Source of the DNA: Ww85 sp963745765
GTDB lineage: Bacteria; Desulfobacterota; Desulfobulbia; Desulfobulbales; Desulfocapsaceae
DNA length: 64,000 nucleotides
Assembly: GCA_963745765.1 (NCBI GenBank)
Contig: CAVUYQ010000022.1
Coordinates: 1-64,000, forward strand
Reading direction: 5' to 3'
Under the pieces are notes generated by a model that was given only the letters and a program-made list of their open reading frames with translations, was not told where the DNA came from and did no database searches. Numbering within the stretch: position 1 is the stretch's first letter; the number at the start of each line of letters is the position of its first letter. The translations under genes were made by a program, and so were the position numbers. Shown here one piece after another: positions 25,976-35,717 of this stretch.

Positions 25976-26857
25976 GTGAGTGCTGTCGATGCGGTTATGA
26001 AGGGCTCGTCACCAAGACCTGGAACCGTCACTGTTCCCGGCGGCGGCCGGGGGGCAGTATGTGAACTGCTGATCGGTACCAGTGGTTACTCCTATCTTGA
26101 ATGGGTGGATAGCGGTTTCTATCCGGCCGCGACGACCCCGGCTCAAATGCTGGGCCTGTACAGTCGCTGTTTCTCCGTTGTCGAACTGAATTACACCTGG
26201 TACCAGATGGCCCGGGCTGAAGCGCTGGCCAGGATGGAAGCCGCAGCTCCCGCCCATCTGCTCTTTGCCGCGAAGTTGACACGGTCCATCACCCATGAGC
26301 GTCAGGAAGACTGGCGTGAACAGGTACAGGCTTATCGACGGGGTATTGCGCCTCTGCAAAAAAGGCTGGTTGCCGTTCTTGTCCAGCTCCCGCCTGATTT
26401 CGATCGTACCATCGGCAACCGCTGTTTCCTGGCAGAGCTGTTTGACCGCTTGCAGGGGATACCCGTGGCCGTGGAGTTTCGGCATGCCTCCTGGGCGGCA
26501 GACGCGGTTTTTAACGAACTTGAGCGGCGCAGTGTAACGCTGGTAACGGTTGATGAGCCGGCCTTGCCGGGACTGTTCCCGTCTCTTGACGTGGTGACCA
26601 ATCCGGCTCTTTTTTATGTGCGCTTTCACGGGCGCAATCTGCAGGGGTGGCAAAGCGGCAACATGCAGCGGAAATTCGACTATGACTATTCCGGCAGCGA
26701 ATTGCAGCAGTGGAGTGAAACACATCTTGCGAGCCTGGTGCGTCGGGCCGGGCGGGGAATTCTTTTTTTCAACAACCATGTGCGTGCACAGGCGCCCCGC
26801 AATGGTCGACTGCTTTGTTCATTGATTGAAAAAAACAGGTGCCAGGCAACGACATGA
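25976..26857 (+). CDS. DUF72 (YecE-like) protein within the SOS mutagenesis operon
   Basis: A 293-residue DUF72 protein, a TIM-barrel family of unknown function. Recognisable parts: IGTSGYSYLEWV, YSRCFSVVELNYTWYQM, FAAKLTRSITHER, VAVEFRHASW and FFNNHVRAQAPRNG. A GTG start lies directly after the repressor stop; an ATG 21 bases later is an alternative. Its stop overlaps the imuB start by four bases (ATGA), so the two are translationally coupled. This position between repressor and ImuB, where ImuA is usual, suggests a DNA-damage-related job. That is inference from context. Confidence 0.88.
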   Translation: MSAVDAVMKGSSPRPGTVTVPGGGRGAVCELLIGTSGYSYLEWVDSGFYPAATTPAQMLGLYSRCFSVVELNYTWYQMARAEALARMEAAAPAHLLFAAKLTRSITHERQEDWREQVQAYRRGIAPLQKRLVAVLVQLPPDFDRTIGNRCFLAELFDRLQGIPVAVEFRHASWAADAVFNELERRSVTLVTVDEPALPGLFPSLDVVTNPALFYVRFHGRNLQGWQSGNMQRKFDYDYSGSELQQWSETHLASLVRRAGRGILFFNNHVRAQAPRNGRLLCSLIEKNRCQATT

Positions 26858-28035
26858 ACCGGGAACGCTCCATTATCCATCTCAATGTTGCCGACTTTGC
26901 CGTTGCCGTTGAGCGGGTTGTTGACAGCTCCCTGCGTGCCCGGCCGGTTATTGTCGCACCGCTGCAGGCGGCCCGGGCAGCGGTTTACGATATGAGCGAG
27001 GAGGCCTATGGCGACGGCGTTCGCAAGGGCATGCTGCTCAGGCAGGCGACCCGTCTTTGCCGTTGTGCCCGTATCCTGCCGCCTCGTCCGGAGCTGTATC
27101 GCAAGGCCATGAACGCCTTTGCCGGCGAGGCCCGCTCCTACACGCCTGCTGTTGAATATGGTAGCGAAGACGGCCACCTGTTTCTCGATGTTACCGGTAC
27201 CCACCGCCTGTTCGGCGCTGCTCCTGATGTCGGTTACCGCCTGCGCAGGCAGGTACGGGACAAATTGCGGATAGATCCCATCTGGAGTCTGGGCACCAGC
27301 AAGCTGGTATCCAAGGTTGCATCACGATTGGTAAAACCGGTTGGCGAGTATATTGTCGGTTCCGGCGAGGAAGAACGCTTTCTCGCTCCGTTGCCCCTGT
27401 ATCTTTTGCCGGGTGTGTCAGCGGGCGAGATGCAGTCTCTGCAGGAATGTAATATCAGGAAGATCGGGCAGCTGGCGGCCCTGAACCTCTCACAGCTCTC
27501 TGCTGTCTTCGGCAGGCGCGCCGATATCCTGTATCAGATGAGCCGCGGTGTGGATACAGAGGTAGTTCGAGTCCCCGGGCAGCAGGATCGAGTCATCAGT
27601 CTTGAACATGTCTTTGCTGATGATACCGGTGAATACACGGTGATCCACGGTGTCATCAGCTCTCTTGCTGTCCGGATTGGCATGCAGCTGCGTACAGCCC
27701 GTATGACCGGACGGAGGATGGGGCTGCTCTTATATTATACGGACGGCAGCCAGGTGAGTCGGCAGGCGAGTGTGAAAAAGGGTATCTCTGATGACGACGG
27801 GCTGCGGGATATGGCTTTACTGGCACTGAAACGGGCCATGACGCGTCGCCTCAGGGTGCGCAGCTGCCGCCTGGTTCTCGATCGGTTGTGCCGCCGTTCT
27901 CCGCAATTGCCCCTCTTTGCCGAATGCGCTGCCACCGACAGGAAACAGGAACGGTTTTGCGAGGCGATGGACGGCCTGCGCAACAGGTTTGGCGCCGAGG
28001 CCGTCAGGTTCGGCAGCCAGGCCGCGCTGCACTGA
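26854..28035 (+). CDS. imuB: ImuB-like Y-family polymerase homologue, probably non-catalytic
   Basis: A 393-residue DinB/UmuC-like protein. Motif 1, usually with two metal-binding Asp (HxDxDxF), reads HLNVADF, and the SxDE motif reads GSEDGHLFLDVTG, so the catalytic acids look degenerate, as in ImuB proteins. A clamp-binding motif QLPLF follows near residue 350. ImuB normally bridges the beta clamp and DnaE2 in translesion synthesis. The ATG at 26854 overlaps the DUF72 stop. A helix-hairpin-helix-like stretch (about 190-220) is present. dnaE2 follows 24 bases later. Confidence 0.87.
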   Translation: MNRERSIIHLNVADFAVAVERVVDSSLRARPVIVAPLQAARAAVYDMSEEAYGDGVRKGMLLRQATRLCRCARILPPRPELYRKAMNAFAGEARSYTPAVEYGSEDGHLFLDVTGTHRLFGAAPDVGYRLRRQVRDKLRIDPIWSLGTSKLVSKVASRLVKPVGEYIVGSGEEERFLAPLPLYLLPGVSAGEMQSLQECNIRKIGQLAALNLSQLSAVFGRRADILYQMSRGVDTEVVRVPGQQDRVISLEHVFADDTGEYTVIHGVISSLAVRIGMQLRTARMTGRRMGLLLYYTDGSQVSRQASVKKGISDDDGLRDMALLALKRAMTRRLRVRSCRLVLDRLCRRSPQLPLFAECAATDRKQERFCEAMDGLRNRFGAEAVRFGSQAALH

Positions 28036-28059
28036 CATTTTCCCGTTCATCTCAGCCAG

Positions 28060-31053
28060 ATGATTCCACTTCGGGTACGTTCATCATTTTCCCTGCTCAA
28101 AGGCACCGCTCCGCCACATGATTTGTGCCGTCATGCCCGTCGCCTGGGCTATGAGCAACTGGCCTTGACCGACCGGGAGAATCTCTACGGGCTCTGGCCT
28201 TTCCTGGCAGCCTGTAAACAGGAGAACGTCAGGCCCATTATCGGTACAGAACTGTACGCGGGGCAAGAGGACGAGGTTGTCGTCCTGGTCGGCACTCATG
28301 CCGGCTATACGAATATCTGCAATCTCATCACCCGGGTCAAGAAAAAGGAGAGAAACCTTCTTCGGGAATCGACTGATGAGCAGTTATCCGGACTGATCCT
28401 GCTCGTCAAAAGTACCGTACTGCTGGAACACCTGCATGATCGCGGTCTGCAGGTCGGTGCGGATCTTGGCAGTCGACCGACCGAGGCTGCCGGAAAACTT
28501 CGCAAACGGGCGGCAGCTCTTGGCGTACCTGCTGCAGCGACACCTGACAGTGATCTGGCCCGGCGGGAGCAGTATCGTCTCCGACAGCTTTTGTCCGCGA
28601 TAGAAACCGGCACCATTCTTCCTTCCGCCAAAGACGTGGGACATGGTCAACTCTTCGTTGAAAGCCTGGAGCGGCCCGAGGTCTATCAGCAGCGCTTTGC
28701 TGTCTGGCCGGATGCGCTGAAGGCGACCTATGAAGTGGCCGAGATGTGTTCTTTTACCGGGCCCCGTTTCGGCATGGTGATGCCGCCCTGGAAACAGGGT
28801 GAAGGGAGGTGTGCCGCGACGGTCCTGAGGGATCAGGCCTATCGCGGGGCCCGTCATCGCTATGGCGACGATTTGACGGAAGCGGTGGTCGAGAGGCTGG
28901 AATACGAACTTCGGGTCATAGAGACGATGGGCTTTTCTTCGTACTTTCTGGTAGTTCGGGATATTGTCCAGCCACCGGGTCCGGATGGTACCGGGAAACC
29001 GCGGCGCATCTGCGGCCGCGGCTCGGGGGCGGCATCGCTGGTGGCCTATTGTCTTGGCGTAACCAATGTCTGTCCGATTCGCTACAACCTTTATTTCGAG
29101 CGCTTTCTCAATCCGGGCAGAACAGATCCGCCGGATATTGATATCGATTTTGCCTGGGATGAACGGGACACGGTGCTGGCTGAAGTACTCCGGGGTTTTG
29201 GTGCACACGCGGCGATGGTCTGCAACCATGTCTGCTTTCAGCCCCGTATGGCGATACGGGAAACGGCCCGGGCATACGGCCTGCCCGGCTACGAGATTTC
29301 ACGGATGACCAGGCGCCTGCCCTGGTTTGCCAGTCGTGCTGGCGCAAGCCTGCAGGAGCAGATGGCAGAATTGCCTGCCCTGAAAGATCAGGATTTTTCA
29401 GGACCCTGGGCGGAGATCATTACTCTTGCCGGCCAGCTGATCGGTCTGCCCCGCTATCTGTCAGTACATCCCGGCGGCATGATTATCACTCCTGAACCGG
29501 TGAGTAATTATGTCCCCGTGGAGCGGGCCGCAAAAGGGGTACCGATCATACAATGGGAAAAAGATGGGGCCGAGGAGGCCGGACTGGTCAAGATAGACCT
29601 GCTCGGCAACCGCAGCCTTGGCGTTATCCGGGACGCGATAAGCAATATCAGGATGAACAGCATACCCTTTTCAGAACAGCACTGGGAACCCGAAGATGAC
29701 GGAGCGACGCAGGCCGCACTCAGCCGGGGACGGACCATGGGCTGCTTCTACATCGAGAGTCCGGCGATGCGTCTCTTGCAGCAGAAGGCCGGCAGTGGGG
29801 ATTTTGAACAGCTGGTCATACAGTCCTCCATCATCCGGCCGGCGGCCAATGAGTTCGTGCGGGAGTATGTACGTCGGCTGCACGGTGGCACGTGGGCTCC
29901 CCTGCATCCGCTGCTGGAACGTGTCCTTGACGAAACTTTCGGCCTGATGGTGTACCAGGAGGATGTTTCCCGGGTTGCCGTCGCCCTCGCCGGTTTCTCT
30001 CACAGTGATGCCGACGGCCTGAGGAAGGTCTTGTCCAAAAAGGACCGGGAACTGCGCCTGAAGGATTACCGGGAGCGTTTTTACCGGGGTTGTCAGGAAC
30101 GCAAGCTCCCGGAAAGCGAAATTGATCGGATCTGGTCCATGATGATGAGCTTTGACGGCTATTCTTTCTGCAAACCGCACTCGGCCTCCTATGCCCGTGT
30201 TTCCTTCCAGGCAGCCTACCTGAAAACGCATTTTCCGGCTGAGTTCATGGCCGCTGTCATCTCGAACCAGGGTGGTTACTATTCGACATTTTCCTATGTC
30301 TCGGAAGCAAAAAGGATGGGACTGACCATCGATCCTCCGGATATCCAGCAAAGTACTTACCACTGGCAGGGAAATAATTCCCATATCAGGGTCGGCCTGC
30401 AGGCCATGCGCGATCTTGGCCTGGAAACAGCCTTACGTATCATCAATTGCCGTACGGATCGGCCATTCTGCAGTTTTACTGATTTTCTGCAGCGGGTACA
30501 TCCGGCTGACAACGAGGTCCGGTCGCTGATCGATGGTGGGGCACTGGACAGCCTGAATCCCTGCGGGAACAGAACTTCCTTATTCTGGGAAGTGGCCAGT
30601 AGGAAACAGTGCCGGACAAAATCCGGCAACCCGGCTCTTTTTGTCGATGTGCCGGTTGCGCCACCGGTGCTTGAATCGCAAGGGCAATTGGAGCAGTTGC
30701 GCCGGGAATACCGGACGCTTGGTTTTCTCTGCACCTGTCATCCGATCACGCTGGTGAGAGATAATGGACATGAGACAACCAGGGCCTGCGATCTGCCAGC
30801 CTGCGTCGGCAGGTCGGTGCAGTTTGCCGGTTGGCTGCTGACCGGCAAACTGGTTTCGACGAAAACGGGGGACGTGATGGAGTTTTTAACCTTTGAGGAT
30901 GAAACGGGCGTGGTGGAGGCCACCTTTTTCCCCGGGACCTATCGTCGCTATGCACACCTGCTTGCCGGTCGAAAACCGTATCTGCTCGGCGGCCTGGTCG
31001 AATCGGATTATGGGGCCGTTACGCTGACGGTTGATTCTGTCCGGCCTCTCTGA
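28060..31053 (+). CDS. dnaE2: Error-prone DNA polymerase III alpha subunit DnaE2
   Basis: A 997-residue C-family polymerase of the DnaE2/ImuC type, which copies past DNA lesions and causes induced mutations. The PHP domain opens the protein (LRVRSSFSLLKGTAPP, ALTDRENLYGLWPF). The palm contains the Asp pair in PPDIDIDFAWDERD; GRGSGAASLVAYCLG is a conserved family block. A C-terminal OB domain is seen at FAGWLLTGKLVSTKTGDVMEFLTFEDETG. It is shorter than replicative DnaE (about 1160), as expected. It is the last gene of the LexA-regulated operon. Confidence 0.95.
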   Translation: MIPLRVRSSFSLLKGTAPPHDLCRHARRLGYEQLALTDRENLYGLWPFLAACKQENVRPIIGTELYAGQEDEVVVLVGTHAGYTNICNLITRVKKKERNLLRESTDEQLSGLILLVKSTVLLEHLHDRGLQVGADLGSRPTEAAGKLRKRAAALGVPAAATPDSDLARREQYRLRQLLSAIETGTILPSAKDVGHGQLFVESLERPEVYQQRFAVWPDALKATYEVAEMCSFTGPRFGMVMPPWKQGEGRCAATVLRDQAYRGARHRYGDDLTEAVVERLEYELRVIETMGFSSYFLVVRDIVQPPGPDGTGKPRRICGRGSGAASLVAYCLGVTNVCPIRYNLYFERFLNPGRTDPPDIDIDFAWDERDTVLAEVLRGFGAHAAMVCNHVCFQPRMAIRETARAYGLPGYEISRMTRRLPWFASRAGASLQEQMAELPALKDQDFSGPWAEIITLAGQLIGLPRYLSVHPGGMIITPEPVSNYVPVERAAKGVPIIQWEKDGAEEAGLVKIDLLGNRSLGVIRDAISNIRMNSIPFSEQHWEPEDDGATQAALSRGRTMGCFYIESPAMRLLQQKAGSGDFEQLVIQSSIIRPAANEFVREYVRRLHGGTWAPLHPLLERVLDETFGLMVYQEDVSRVAVALAGFSHSDADGLRKVLSKKDRELRLKDYRERFYRGCQERKLPESEIDRIWSMMMSFDGYSFCKPHSASYARVSFQAAYLKTHFPAEFMAAVISNQGGYYSTFSYVSEAKRMGLTIDPPDIQQSTYHWQGNNSHIRVGLQAMRDLGLETALRIINCRTDRPFCSFTDFLQRVHPADNEVRSLIDGGALDSLNPCGNRTSLFWEVASRKQCRTKSGNPALFVDVPVAPPVLESQGQLEQLRREYRTLGFLCTCHPITLVRDNGHETTRACDLPACVGRSVQFAGWLLTGKLVSTKTGDVMEFLTFEDETGVVEATFFPGTYRRYAHLLAGRKPYLLGGLVESDYGAVTLTVDSVRPL

Positions 31054-31141
31054 AAAGCGGGCTGTATCGACTCGCTATCCGGTGATGGCCAGCCATTTAG
31101 ACGATGATCATGAGAGTATAAAATGTTTTTTACGGGTACGC

Positions 31142-32164
31142 TCAGGAATCAGCTCGAGCAATTGTTCCGGCGAGGACAGCGCTGCGATTCGGTGAGGTTG
31201 TAACAAACTTTTTTTTGGCAAAGCCATATTCAACGAGGCGCTTGATATCTGTCCACATTGACTCACTACCCATAATGGCAATGATAATTTCATCCTTGCC
31301 CCGTCTGAATTTACCGACATAGGTCTGACGGGCAGCATTGGTGTAGCCGGTTTTTCCGCCAACAGAGCCATCTATCAGCCAGAGAGCCTTGTTGTGGTTT
31401 CGCAGCAGCTTACCGTAAGTGGTTCGTGCCTTGGTACGTTTCATCCGGGAGGCGAATTCAATATCGCGCATGGCATGTCTGAAGATAATGGCGAGATCGC
31501 GTGCCGTTGATGCCTGCCCCCTGGCGGTGAGGCCTGAAGCCGTCTTGCAGATGGTGTTTCTTGCCCCCCAGCGCCTGGCGAGTGCGGTCATTTTCGCGGC
31601 AAACGATTTTTCAGAACCGGCAATCTTTTCAGCCAATGCGACACTGGCGTCATTGGCCGAAGCAAGCAGGACCGCATTGATCAGATCAGTCGCCTGGTAG
31701 GTTTTCTGGTGGTCGAGATGCACCTTGGAGGGTGGTTGCCTGGCTGCTTTTTTACTGACGGGTACCCGATCTTTATTTTTAAGTGTATCGATAGCGATCA
31801 TGCCGGTCAGAATCTTGATAGTGCTTGCCGGCTGTCGGGGTGTGTCGGGAGAACGGCTCAGCAGGGTTCTTCCCGAGGCAGCGTCAATGACCATGATGCA
31901 TTTTGCCGAGATGGAGTCCAGCTTGAAACCGCGCCGGGGCAGAGGACGTGAGCTGGCCGACACTTTCACGGAACTGATATTCCGGTAGTCTCCCAGTATT
32001 GTAATTGCCTTTTGTTTTCGGGTCTTGTCTGTCTTTTTGCTGACGCGCTCCTTTGACTGTGCCTGTAATACCGGAAGTGCCTGGACAGGTGTGCCGCAAG
32101 AGAAAAGAGCAAGGGTCAGGATAGGCAGGAGGACTCGAATTATGTGGAATCGAAGTCGGTACAT
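31142..32164 (-). CDS. D-alanyl-D-alanine carboxypeptidase, PBP5-like (peptidase S11)
   Basis: A 340-residue penicillin-binding protein acting on peptidoglycan in the periplasm. All three active-site motifs are present: SxxK in ASTIKIL, SxN in LASANDAS, KTG in GGKTGYTN. The N-terminus has a hydrophobic segment ending LFSCG, which could be a lipobox, so it may be a lipoprotein; a simple signal anchor is the alternative. About 60 basic residues follow before the catalytic domain. The usual C-terminal PBP5 beta domain and amphipathic anchor are missing, as in shorter DacD-like proteins. Confidence 0.9.
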   Translation of the reverse strand: MYRLRFHIIRVLLPILTLALFSCGTPVQALPVLQAQSKERVSKKTDKTRKQKAITILGDYRNISSVKVSASSRPLPRRGFKLDSISAKCIMVIDAASGRTLLSRSPDTPRQPASTIKILTGMIAIDTLKNKDRVPVSKKAARQPPSKVHLDHQKTYQATDLINAVLLASANDASVALAEKIAGSEKSFAAKMTALARRWGARNTICKTASGLTARGQASTARDLAIIFRHAMRDIEFASRMKRTKARTTYGKLLRNHNKALWLIDGSVGGKTGYTNAARQTYVGKFRRGKDEIIIAIMGSESMWTDIKRLVEYGFAKKKFVTTSPNRSAVLAGTIARADS

Positions 32165-32432
32165 TGCAAGAAAGTCTTGTGTGTGTAACTATTAAATATA
32201 ATTGCTCTTTACTTCTTTTTAGTAGTTTGAGTGCGGGTTGTCAAGTTGTTTCGGGCTGAACATATCGTGTCAACCCGCGTCAACCGTTAGTTTGGCGCCT
32301 TCCTGATTGACAAGATACGGCAAGCGGTTATGATATATCAAAATGATCTTCGCTGCAGGTAATCGTTGACATTTCAAGGTCTTCTTAAAAACAACGAAAC
32401 CGCCTGTTCCTAATTCCAAGAGGTAGTGCGCT

Positions 32433-34139
32433 ATGCTTGCCGGGCCTGAAGTAAGAATGACCCTGAACTATATTATTGATTCGAGTAGGGAAAAGCATCG
32501 GGATCTGCCGGCCATCGGTATGGCCATGGAAAAGCCGATGAGCTACGGGGATTTTCACGACCATATCTGTGCCCTTGCTGCTCAATTTCAGAAGGAAGGT
32601 GTAACAAAAGGTGATCGGATCGCCATTCTTGCCGAAAACTCCCATTACTGGGGTATGGCCTATCTGGCAATCGTTCGCATCGGGGCCGTCGGGGTCCCGA
32701 TTCTCCCGGATCTGCCCGAAGCCGACGTCCACCATATTCTTGCCGAGATGAAGGTAAAGATGCTTTTTACCACCCAGCGGCAGCTTGAAAAAATTTATGA
32801 GATGAGGGGAGACCTGCCTGGAACGATCCTGATGCTTGATGATTACCAAAGCGTGGAGGGACTGTTACAGGTGGGGCGGTTCAGTGACTATCTCGAAGGC
32901 GCCCTGCAAGCGTATCGGCACGAAGAAGAGCCGGGTGACTTGCCGCAATTTCCGGAAGTTGACGAGGACGATCTGGCCTCTATCCTCTATACCTCCGGTA
33001 CCTCAGGTTTTTCCAAGGCCGTTATGCTGACGCATAAAAATCTGACGTCAAATGCCTATGCGGCCTCCGGTTTGATGGACGTAAAACCCGGCAGTACTTT
33101 TCTCTCCATCCTTCCCCTGTCGCATACCTATGAGTTTACCACCGGCTTTCTGCTGCCTCTTCTGATGGGTGCGCGCATTGCCTATGCCGGCAAGACGCCG
33201 ACTCCGGCAATTCTGCAGAATCTTTGTTCCCATGAAAAGCCCAATATTATTTTTGCCGTGCCGTTGGTTCTTGAGAAAATCTATAAAAAGCGGGTACTGC
33301 CGAAGATAGAAAAGAGCAGACTGCTTGGCCTTCTCTACACCTTCAGTTTTAGCCGCAAGATGGTCAATCGCAGTGTCGGGAAAAAACTGGGCGAGTTTTT
33401 CGGCGGTAAACTTGAATTGATGGGAGTAGGCGGTGCTGCGTTGAATCCTGAAGTTGAGACGTTTCTTCTGGAATCAGGTTTTCCTTACCTGGTCGGGTAT
33501 GGCTTGACGGAATCATCGCCGCTTATTGCCGGCGGGCCTTTTGGCGATAAAACTATTGCTGTTGGTTCTTCCGGTAAACCGATCCCGGGTGTTGAAGTGA
33601 AAATCATGAATGGTGATCCTGAAACAGGCGTTGGTGAAGTCTATGTCCTCGGACCAAATGTGATGCATGGCTATTACAATGACGAGGAAACAACGGCAGA
33701 AGTGATCTCTGCCGATGGCTGGCTGGCTACCGGCGATCTCGGGATGGTTGATGGAAGCGGCAATCTCCATATCAAGGGGCGCAGCAAGAATGTCATTGTC
33801 ATGGCCAGCGGCGAGAACGTTTATCCCGAAGGCATAGAGCACCGACTCAACAGTTATCAATGGGTGGTCGAGTCCCTCGTGGTGGAAAACAACGGCAAGC
33901 TCAATGGCTGGATTTATCCTGATTATGAAAATATCGACGAAATGACTGCCGGTCAGTCACGTGTTCAGCGCAGACAATTTATTGACAAACTCCTGGAAGA
34001 TATGCGCAAGGAGGTAAACACACAACTGCCGACTTTTTCCCGTTTAACCGAGCTCCATGAGAGAAGGGAGCCTTTCATCAAGACAGCGACACACAAGATC
34101 AAGCGCTATCTTTATGACAAGCAGGGAAATATTGCCTGA
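32433..34139 (+). CDS. AMP-forming long-chain acyl-CoA synthetase
   Basis: A 568-residue adenylate-forming enzyme activating fatty acids to acyl-CoA. The P-loop motif is ILYTSGTSGFSKAVMLTH, the A5 block VGYGLTESSP, the ATP-binding GWLATGDLG and the GRSKNVIVMASGENVYP hinge motif with the conserved Arg; a lysine near IKTATHKIKR is the adenylation Lys. The start follows AAGAGGT. Cytoplasmic or membrane-associated. It stands alone between a divergent carboxypeptidase and a converging gene remnant. Confidence 0.93.
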   Translation: MLAGPEVRMTLNYIIDSSREKHRDLPAIGMAMEKPMSYGDFHDHICALAAQFQKEGVTKGDRIAILAENSHYWGMAYLAIVRIGAVGVPILPDLPEADVHHILAEMKVKMLFTTQRQLEKIYEMRGDLPGTILMLDDYQSVEGLLQVGRFSDYLEGALQAYRHEEEPGDLPQFPEVDEDDLASILYTSGTSGFSKAVMLTHKNLTSNAYAASGLMDVKPGSTFLSILPLSHTYEFTTGFLLPLLMGARIAYAGKTPTPAILQNLCSHEKPNIIFAVPLVLEKIYKKRVLPKIEKSRLLGLLYTFSFSRKMVNRSVGKKLGEFFGGKLELMGVGGAALNPEVETFLLESGFPYLVGYGLTESSPLIAGGPFGDKTIAVGSSGKPIPGVEVKIMNGDPETGVGEVYVLGPNVMHGYYNDEETTAEVISADGWLATGDLGMVDGSGNLHIKGRSKNVIVMASGENVYPEGIEHRLNSYQWVVESLVVENNGKLNGWIYPDYENIDEMTAGQSRVQRRQFIDKLLEDMRKEVNTQLPTFSRLTELHERREPFIKTATHKIKRYLYDKQGNIA

Positions 34140-34189
34140 GCACTCTGACTGACGCTGATCATGAAGCGGCATGCGCAGTCCGTTCAATC

Positions 34190-34470
34190 TGCGGTTTTCG
34201 CTGCTTTGTAGATACACGTAAATGAAGTCGGCGAGAATTGACCACCGGTCATTGCGGGCGACAAAGTCAGACTCAAAAATCCCTTGGAGGTTACCGATGA
34301 TGTCGGAAGCATTTGCCGATACTGAATAATTGCCGGCAGGAATGTTCAGACTTCCGTCAACTGCAGAAAACCACCCGTACAGGGCGGATTCGTATTGCCA
34401 ACCTTGTCTTTCCTGGGCTACGGCGCTACTTGCGCCGAGATACAGCAGCAGCAACTGGGTGCTCGTCAAC
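34190..34470 (-). pseudogene. Remnant of an outer-membrane protein gene, cut by IS630 and lacking its 3' end
   Basis: The frame reads STQLLLLYLGASSAVAQE, a signal-peptide core and cleavage site, then GWQYESALYGWF, ANASDIIGNLQGIF and DRWSILADFIYVYLQSS, the start of an outer-membrane beta-barrel. After about 34190 the match is lost and the frame runs into the end of the acyl-CoA synthetase gene. Across the insertion sequence, 35750-35718 supplies the missing start: ATGAAGCGC behind GAGGAG, coding MKRMTMYNRTA. Joining both halves keeps the frame but leaves a TAG at the insertion point. So the gene is broken at both ends. Confidence 0.7.
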
Positions 34471-35717
34471 TAGTACATCGTTCTTTAAATATCATTACGT
34501 TATTCGGTAGCAATTTCTTCCATTTTGTATCGCCAGCGAAAGACAACAGGTGCTTCGTTAATTTCTGCTATTCCTTGATAAATACGTTTCACGAGTTCGG
34601 CTTTGCTGTCAACCCGGATATGACGAAGGAAGGATCTAGCCATTTTGCTAAAAACTGATTCTATAAGGTTCAACCAAGAACCGTGCTTGGGAGTGAACAC
34701 AAAATGGAACCGGTTTGGCTTTGTTTTTAAAAAAGTTCGTGTTTCTTTGGAGATGTGAGCAGAGTGATTATCCAAAACTATTCTGATAACCCAGTCAGCT
34801 GGGTATTTTTCATCAATTATCTTGAGAAACTCGATGAATTCCCTGCTCCGGTGTCGGTCACGAACTAAGGCATGAATCTCGCCAGTATGTAGGTCAATGC
34901 CTCCCAAAAGCGAGACTGTTCCCAGGCGCTTATATTCGTAGTCCCTTCCGATTGAGGGGTATTTTCCGGGGACTGGCTGCAATTGGGCGGAAATATTTTT
35001 AATTGCCTGGATGCCGGGTTTTTCGTCATAAGAGATTGTTGCGCTTTCTCGTGTTTCTCCTGGTGCCTGATTTATCATTTCCACATCTTTGTATACATGG
35101 AGGATGTCTGTCATTTTGTCTTCGAATTTGGGATCACGACGCTCAAGATAGTAACGAATTTTATGGGGCTTTATTTCATTTTCACTCAAGATATCATGAA
35201 CGGTACTTCTGCTGATTTCTTGCAAACTCTGATACCCATTTTCAACAGCATGTTTTTGTATATGCAGAACAAGTTGCTGATACGTCCATGTCTCTGCGGC
35301 ATATCCAAGCGAAGTGGGTTTCTGGCAGGCAATAGAGATCACCCATTGTCTTGCGCTATCGTCAATGGCCCTGTTTCTGCCGGAGCGTTGCAAATCAGAC
35401 AGGGATTGCAGTGGTCCAAATTCCAAGGCCTTGTCAATTGCACGATAAACAAGAGGCCTTGTAGTGTTGAGCGACCTTGTAATTTCGGTTATTCTTTCAC
35501 CTTTTGAATACTGGAGAAGAATATTTGCTCTTAGTACACGACTGATCGGTTCAGTGCGGCTAGAGGCGATTTTTTCAAGTTGCTTTTGATCCATCTCAGG
35601 AATCAGTAATTTTGTCTTTGATTGCTTCATGGCATCTGTTCTCCTTTTTGGGATTGACAATGAACAGTGTAACATGAAGAGTAAAATATGTAACGTTAAT
35701 TCAAAAACTAAATACTA
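34471..35717 (-). mobile_element. IS630-family insertion sequence, about 1.25 kb
   Basis: One transposase gene flanked by imperfect terminal inverted repeats. The left end reads TAGTACATCGTTC, the right end on the other strand TAGTATTTAGTTT; both share an inner ACGTTA about 26 and 21 bases in. TA (or CTAG) at each border fits the TA target duplication of IS630. It has inserted into the signal-peptide region of an outer-membrane protein gene. The transposase frame is intact, so the insertion may be recent. Confidence 0.8.
34500..35630 (-). CDS. IS630-family transposase
   Basis: A 376-residue transposase with start at 35630 behind AAGGAG. An N-terminal helix-turn-helix region of about 110 residues (RVLRANILLQYSKGERITEITRSLN, RPLVYRAI) is followed by the DDE domain: first Asp in SYDEKPGI, second in VLDNHSAH, Glu in SWLNLIESVFSKM, the IS630 signature. 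The stop lies about 29 bases from the element's left end. It appears complete and may be active. Confidence 0.93.
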   Translation of the reverse strand: MKQSKTKLLIPEMDQKQLEKIASSRTEPISRVLRANILLQYSKGERITEITRSLNTTRPLVYRAIDKALEFGPLQSLSDLQRSGRNRAIDDSARQWVISIACQKPTSLGYAAETWTYQQLVLHIQKHAVENGYQSLQEISRSTVHDILSENEIKPHKIRYYLERRDPKFEDKMTDILHVYKDVEMINQAPGETRESATISYDEKPGIQAIKNISAQLQPVPGKYPSIGRDYEYKRLGTVSLLGGIDLHTGEIHALVRDRHRSREFIEFLKIIDEKYPADWVIRIVLDNHSAHISKETRTFLKTKPNRFHFVFTPKHGSWLNLIESVFSKMARSFLRHIRVDSKAELVKRIYQGIAEINEAPVVFRWRYKMEEIATE

